From Tulasnella sp. 424 (taxonomy: Eukaryota; Basidiomycota; Agaricomycetes; Cantharellales; Tulasnellaceae), in assembly GCA_019633425.1 (NCBI GenBank), contig WSUB01000332.1, forward strand, positions 1-21,651: DNA of 21,651 bases, read 5' to 3'. Positions 20,235-21,651 of the stretch are shown in pieces. The first letter of the stretch is position 1. Every line of letters begins with the position of its first letter. A program made the translations under genes and the position numbers. A model generated the notes under the pieces. It was not told the DNA's origin, did not search any database, and was given only the letters and a program-made list of their open reading frames with translations.

Positions 20235-20482
20235 CCCCATAATTCCGTTAAATATCCACGTCCAGTGGGGACGGAATTGATTATCTTGTTCTAAGGCGAT
20301 ATAGCGTATTCCATGTTGGATCAGGGTTCGAAGCGGTGGAAGACGAGACTGACCATCCTCACCGCTGTCTCATCTGCAAACACTAGCGGAACGATAATGA
20401 TCCCGACGGTTCGTGAATGGGTGCTATCACTGATATGTTGTCTTGGGCTTCGGGGAACGTACGTCGTTGGAACCAAATGAGT
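20235..20482 (+). repeat. Downstream repeat unit behind gene B
   Basis: This is a single copy of the unit found three times behind gene A: ATTCCGTTAAATATCCACGT, GTGGGGACGGAATTGATTAT, CTTGTTCTAAGGCGATATAG, TTCGAAGCGGTGGAAGACGA, GACTGACCATCCTCACC, ATGATCCCGACGG, GAACGTACGTCGTTGGAACC. Homology between the two 3' flanks continues to about 20610 (ATTACGAATGGGAAGCGCAA), which marks the right end of the duplicated unit. Confidence 0.6.
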
Positions 20483-20643
20483 AGGGTAAAAGGAAAATTC
20501 CGACAGAAAAAGGCACTACGAAAGGTCTATTACGAATGGGAAGCGCAAAGATAATTATTCGCGGTCAGATGCATCGAGTTGCCTTCTTTTCATTGAATCC
20601 GACTTACAAGCCAAAGGAAAAATCAGCATTCATGTGACCATGT

Positions 20644-20979
20644 TTGACAACCGCAAGGACTTACACCTTGGCAGCCAAACCCTCTCTTCGCCTCATCCAA
20701 GAACTGGCCAACTCCGAACCCGTCATCTGTCGGGTTTATGCGGACGTCCTTCTCAAATTACACCGGCCCCTCCGCCCCAGGCCCTCTTCATACACAAGCC
20801 CTTTCCAAGCTCCGTTGGTCCCAAACCGAAACGTTCGGAAGACAGGGATTGAGCAACATCTTCCTCTGTTCTACCTCCGTAAAGCTCGTCGTTACCCTCG
20901 CCCATGTTGCCCCGAGACTTGTGCCGCTGAAGAACCGTGGAAGACATCAGGAAAAAAACCTTCAGCCATATTTGATTAA
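20644..20979 (+). other. Unrecognised 111-codon open frame, doubtful
   Basis: An ATG-led frame starts TTARTYTLAAKPSLRLIQEL and is Arg/Pro-rich. A neighbouring frame (20738-20992) is also open and looks equally protein-like (KLRWSQTETFGRQGLSNIF), which would fit a frameshifted gene remnant. The 3' third overlaps a partial copy of the flank repeat (20902-20945), which argues against a conserved gene. I do not recognise it. Confidence 0.15.
20902..20945 (+). repeat. Partial extra copy of the gene B flank segment
   Basis: The run CCCATGTTGCCCCGAGACTT followed by GAAGAACCGTGGAAGAC resembles CCCATGTTGCCCCGAAATTT...TAGAACCATGGAAGAC at about 20032-20085. The copies are about 870 bases apart, in the same orientation. 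Confidence 0.45.
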
Positions 20980-20992
20980 GGTTATTCCGTAA

Positions 20993-21651
20993 GGATCCGT
21001 AGCGCCCATATTTCAGGTCAGCCTCCGTAGCACCCTGTAGCGTCTGTAGACAAACTATAACATGCTGTATGCGTCGGTAGCACCGAATAGTCGAATTTAT
21101 TCTCTACAGCCTTGTTGATATCATACTCCTTTTTCTACTCAGGCAACGCGGAAATCGCTTGGCTATATACAGCCAGATAGACCTCTGAGGGCTTTAGTTA
21201 CATTTGGTAGCATCAGGAGACACTCCAGGTCACGTTCACCAGCTCCAATAATACATCAAAAGCACATGTAACTCGAATCTAATCACAGTGCAACACCTAA
21301 CAGACCAAGGGCGCTTTTCTCCTTTTTATAAAAACAGCTATCTATTACTAACCAACCACTATGGTTGTTTCCGCTGACTCCAGAGTGGCTGACAAGCACG
21401 AGACAAAGGAGATGCCTATGGTGGGAGACTTAGGGATGCGGTTTTGTGCAGGCGAGCCGAGCAATCGCGAGGAGTGCAAGGGCCAAAACAAACACTACCG
21501 TCCGTGAGAATCTACGCATGAACACAAACAGTTTGAACTTCGACGACTTTTTATTCCTCCAAGGTCTCTCTGCCTAGGGCTCCTATCGGATCGGATGATC
21601 CGTAGAATCCGTCGGATTTCGGATGCGGATTTCGGATGCGGTTCCACGTAT
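20993..21651. other. Terminal stretch without a supported gene
   Basis: Short GTAGCRCC words recur at 21000-21090 (CCGTAGCGCC, CCGTAGCACC, GGTAGCACC). A TATAAAAA at 21327-21334 lies 27 bases before an ATG at 21361 that opens a 48-codon frame ending TGA at 21505-21507 (VVSADSRVADKHETKEMP...). It could be a small gene, a first exon or chance. I recognise nothing else. The last 70 bases are GGAT-rich. Confidence 0.35.
21613..21638 (+). repeat. Two exact tandem copies of a 13-bp word at the right edge
   Basis: CGGATTTCGGATG occurs twice back to back and is followed by CGG. Related GGAT words (TATCGGATCGGATGATCCG) lie just upstream from 21585. A longer satellite or an element end may continue past the window. 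Confidence 0.55.

Larger units (their letters stand above)
1..20610 (+). repeat. Degenerate tandem segmental duplication: Mif2 + NACHT-WD40 units
   Basis: Unit A (about 1-7650) and unit B (about 12960-20610) share gene order, orientation, intron positions, spacers and 3' flanks. The sequence between them holds relics of at least one more unit (Mif2 pieces plus the orphan upstream element at 10555-10845). Equivalent points are offset by 12,633 bases at the two start codons and by about 12,960 at the 3' boundary. The change comes from the larger WD40 array of B minus the extra downstream units of A. Confidence 0.8.

Overview
The window looks like nuclear DNA of a filamentous basidiomycete, probably an Agaricomycete. 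The genes are interrupted by many short GT-AG introns (about 50-70 nt), CT-rich tracts precede start codons, and the two main genes encode NACHT-WD40 proteins (fungal NLR-like STAND proteins) of the type expanded in mushrooms. All recognisable genes lie on the + strand. No tRNA, rRNA, CRISPR array or complete transposon was seen.

The layout is a degenerate tandem duplication. Unit A (about 1-7650) has the 3' end of a Mif2/CENP-C gene with its cupin domain (1-642), a spacer with a TATA-like box, the ten-exon NACHT-WD40 gene A (1474-6574, 1517 aa), and a 3' flank with three copies of a roughly 250-bp unit. Positions 7651-9705 hold no gene I can support. From 9706 to 13073 there are three successive decayed copies of Mif2 middle segments, with a copy of the NACHT-gene upstream element between the first and second. 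The third and best-preserved copy keeps the CENP-C motif but has nonsense and frameshift lesions and has lost the cupin domain. Unit B follows: the same spacer (13074-14106), NACHT-WD40 gene B (14107-19977, 1781 aa, same ten-exon structure), and a 3' flank with one copy of the downstream unit. The last kilobase (20611-21651) is low-information sequence with partial repeats.

Both NACHT-WD40 genes look intact: every exon joins in frame and the exon lengths match exon by exon. The predicted proteins have a helical N-terminus resembling the MLKL/HeLo-like four-helix executioner fold, a NACHT NTPase with Walker A (GMAGRGKST) and Walker B (DALDEC) motifs, a fungal-type post-NACHT helical region, and a C-terminal array of near-identical 43-aa WD40 repeats (11 in A, 17 in B, counting degenerate ends). 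This is the architecture of fungal non-self recognition and regulated cell-death receptors: variable WD40 blades sense, NACHT oligomerises, and the N-terminal bundle would act on membranes. The two paralogues differ most at the few hypervariable blade positions, where A mostly carries Arg-Ser and B mostly Glu-Glu. They may therefore recognise different ligands. The function is inferred from architecture and has not been shown.
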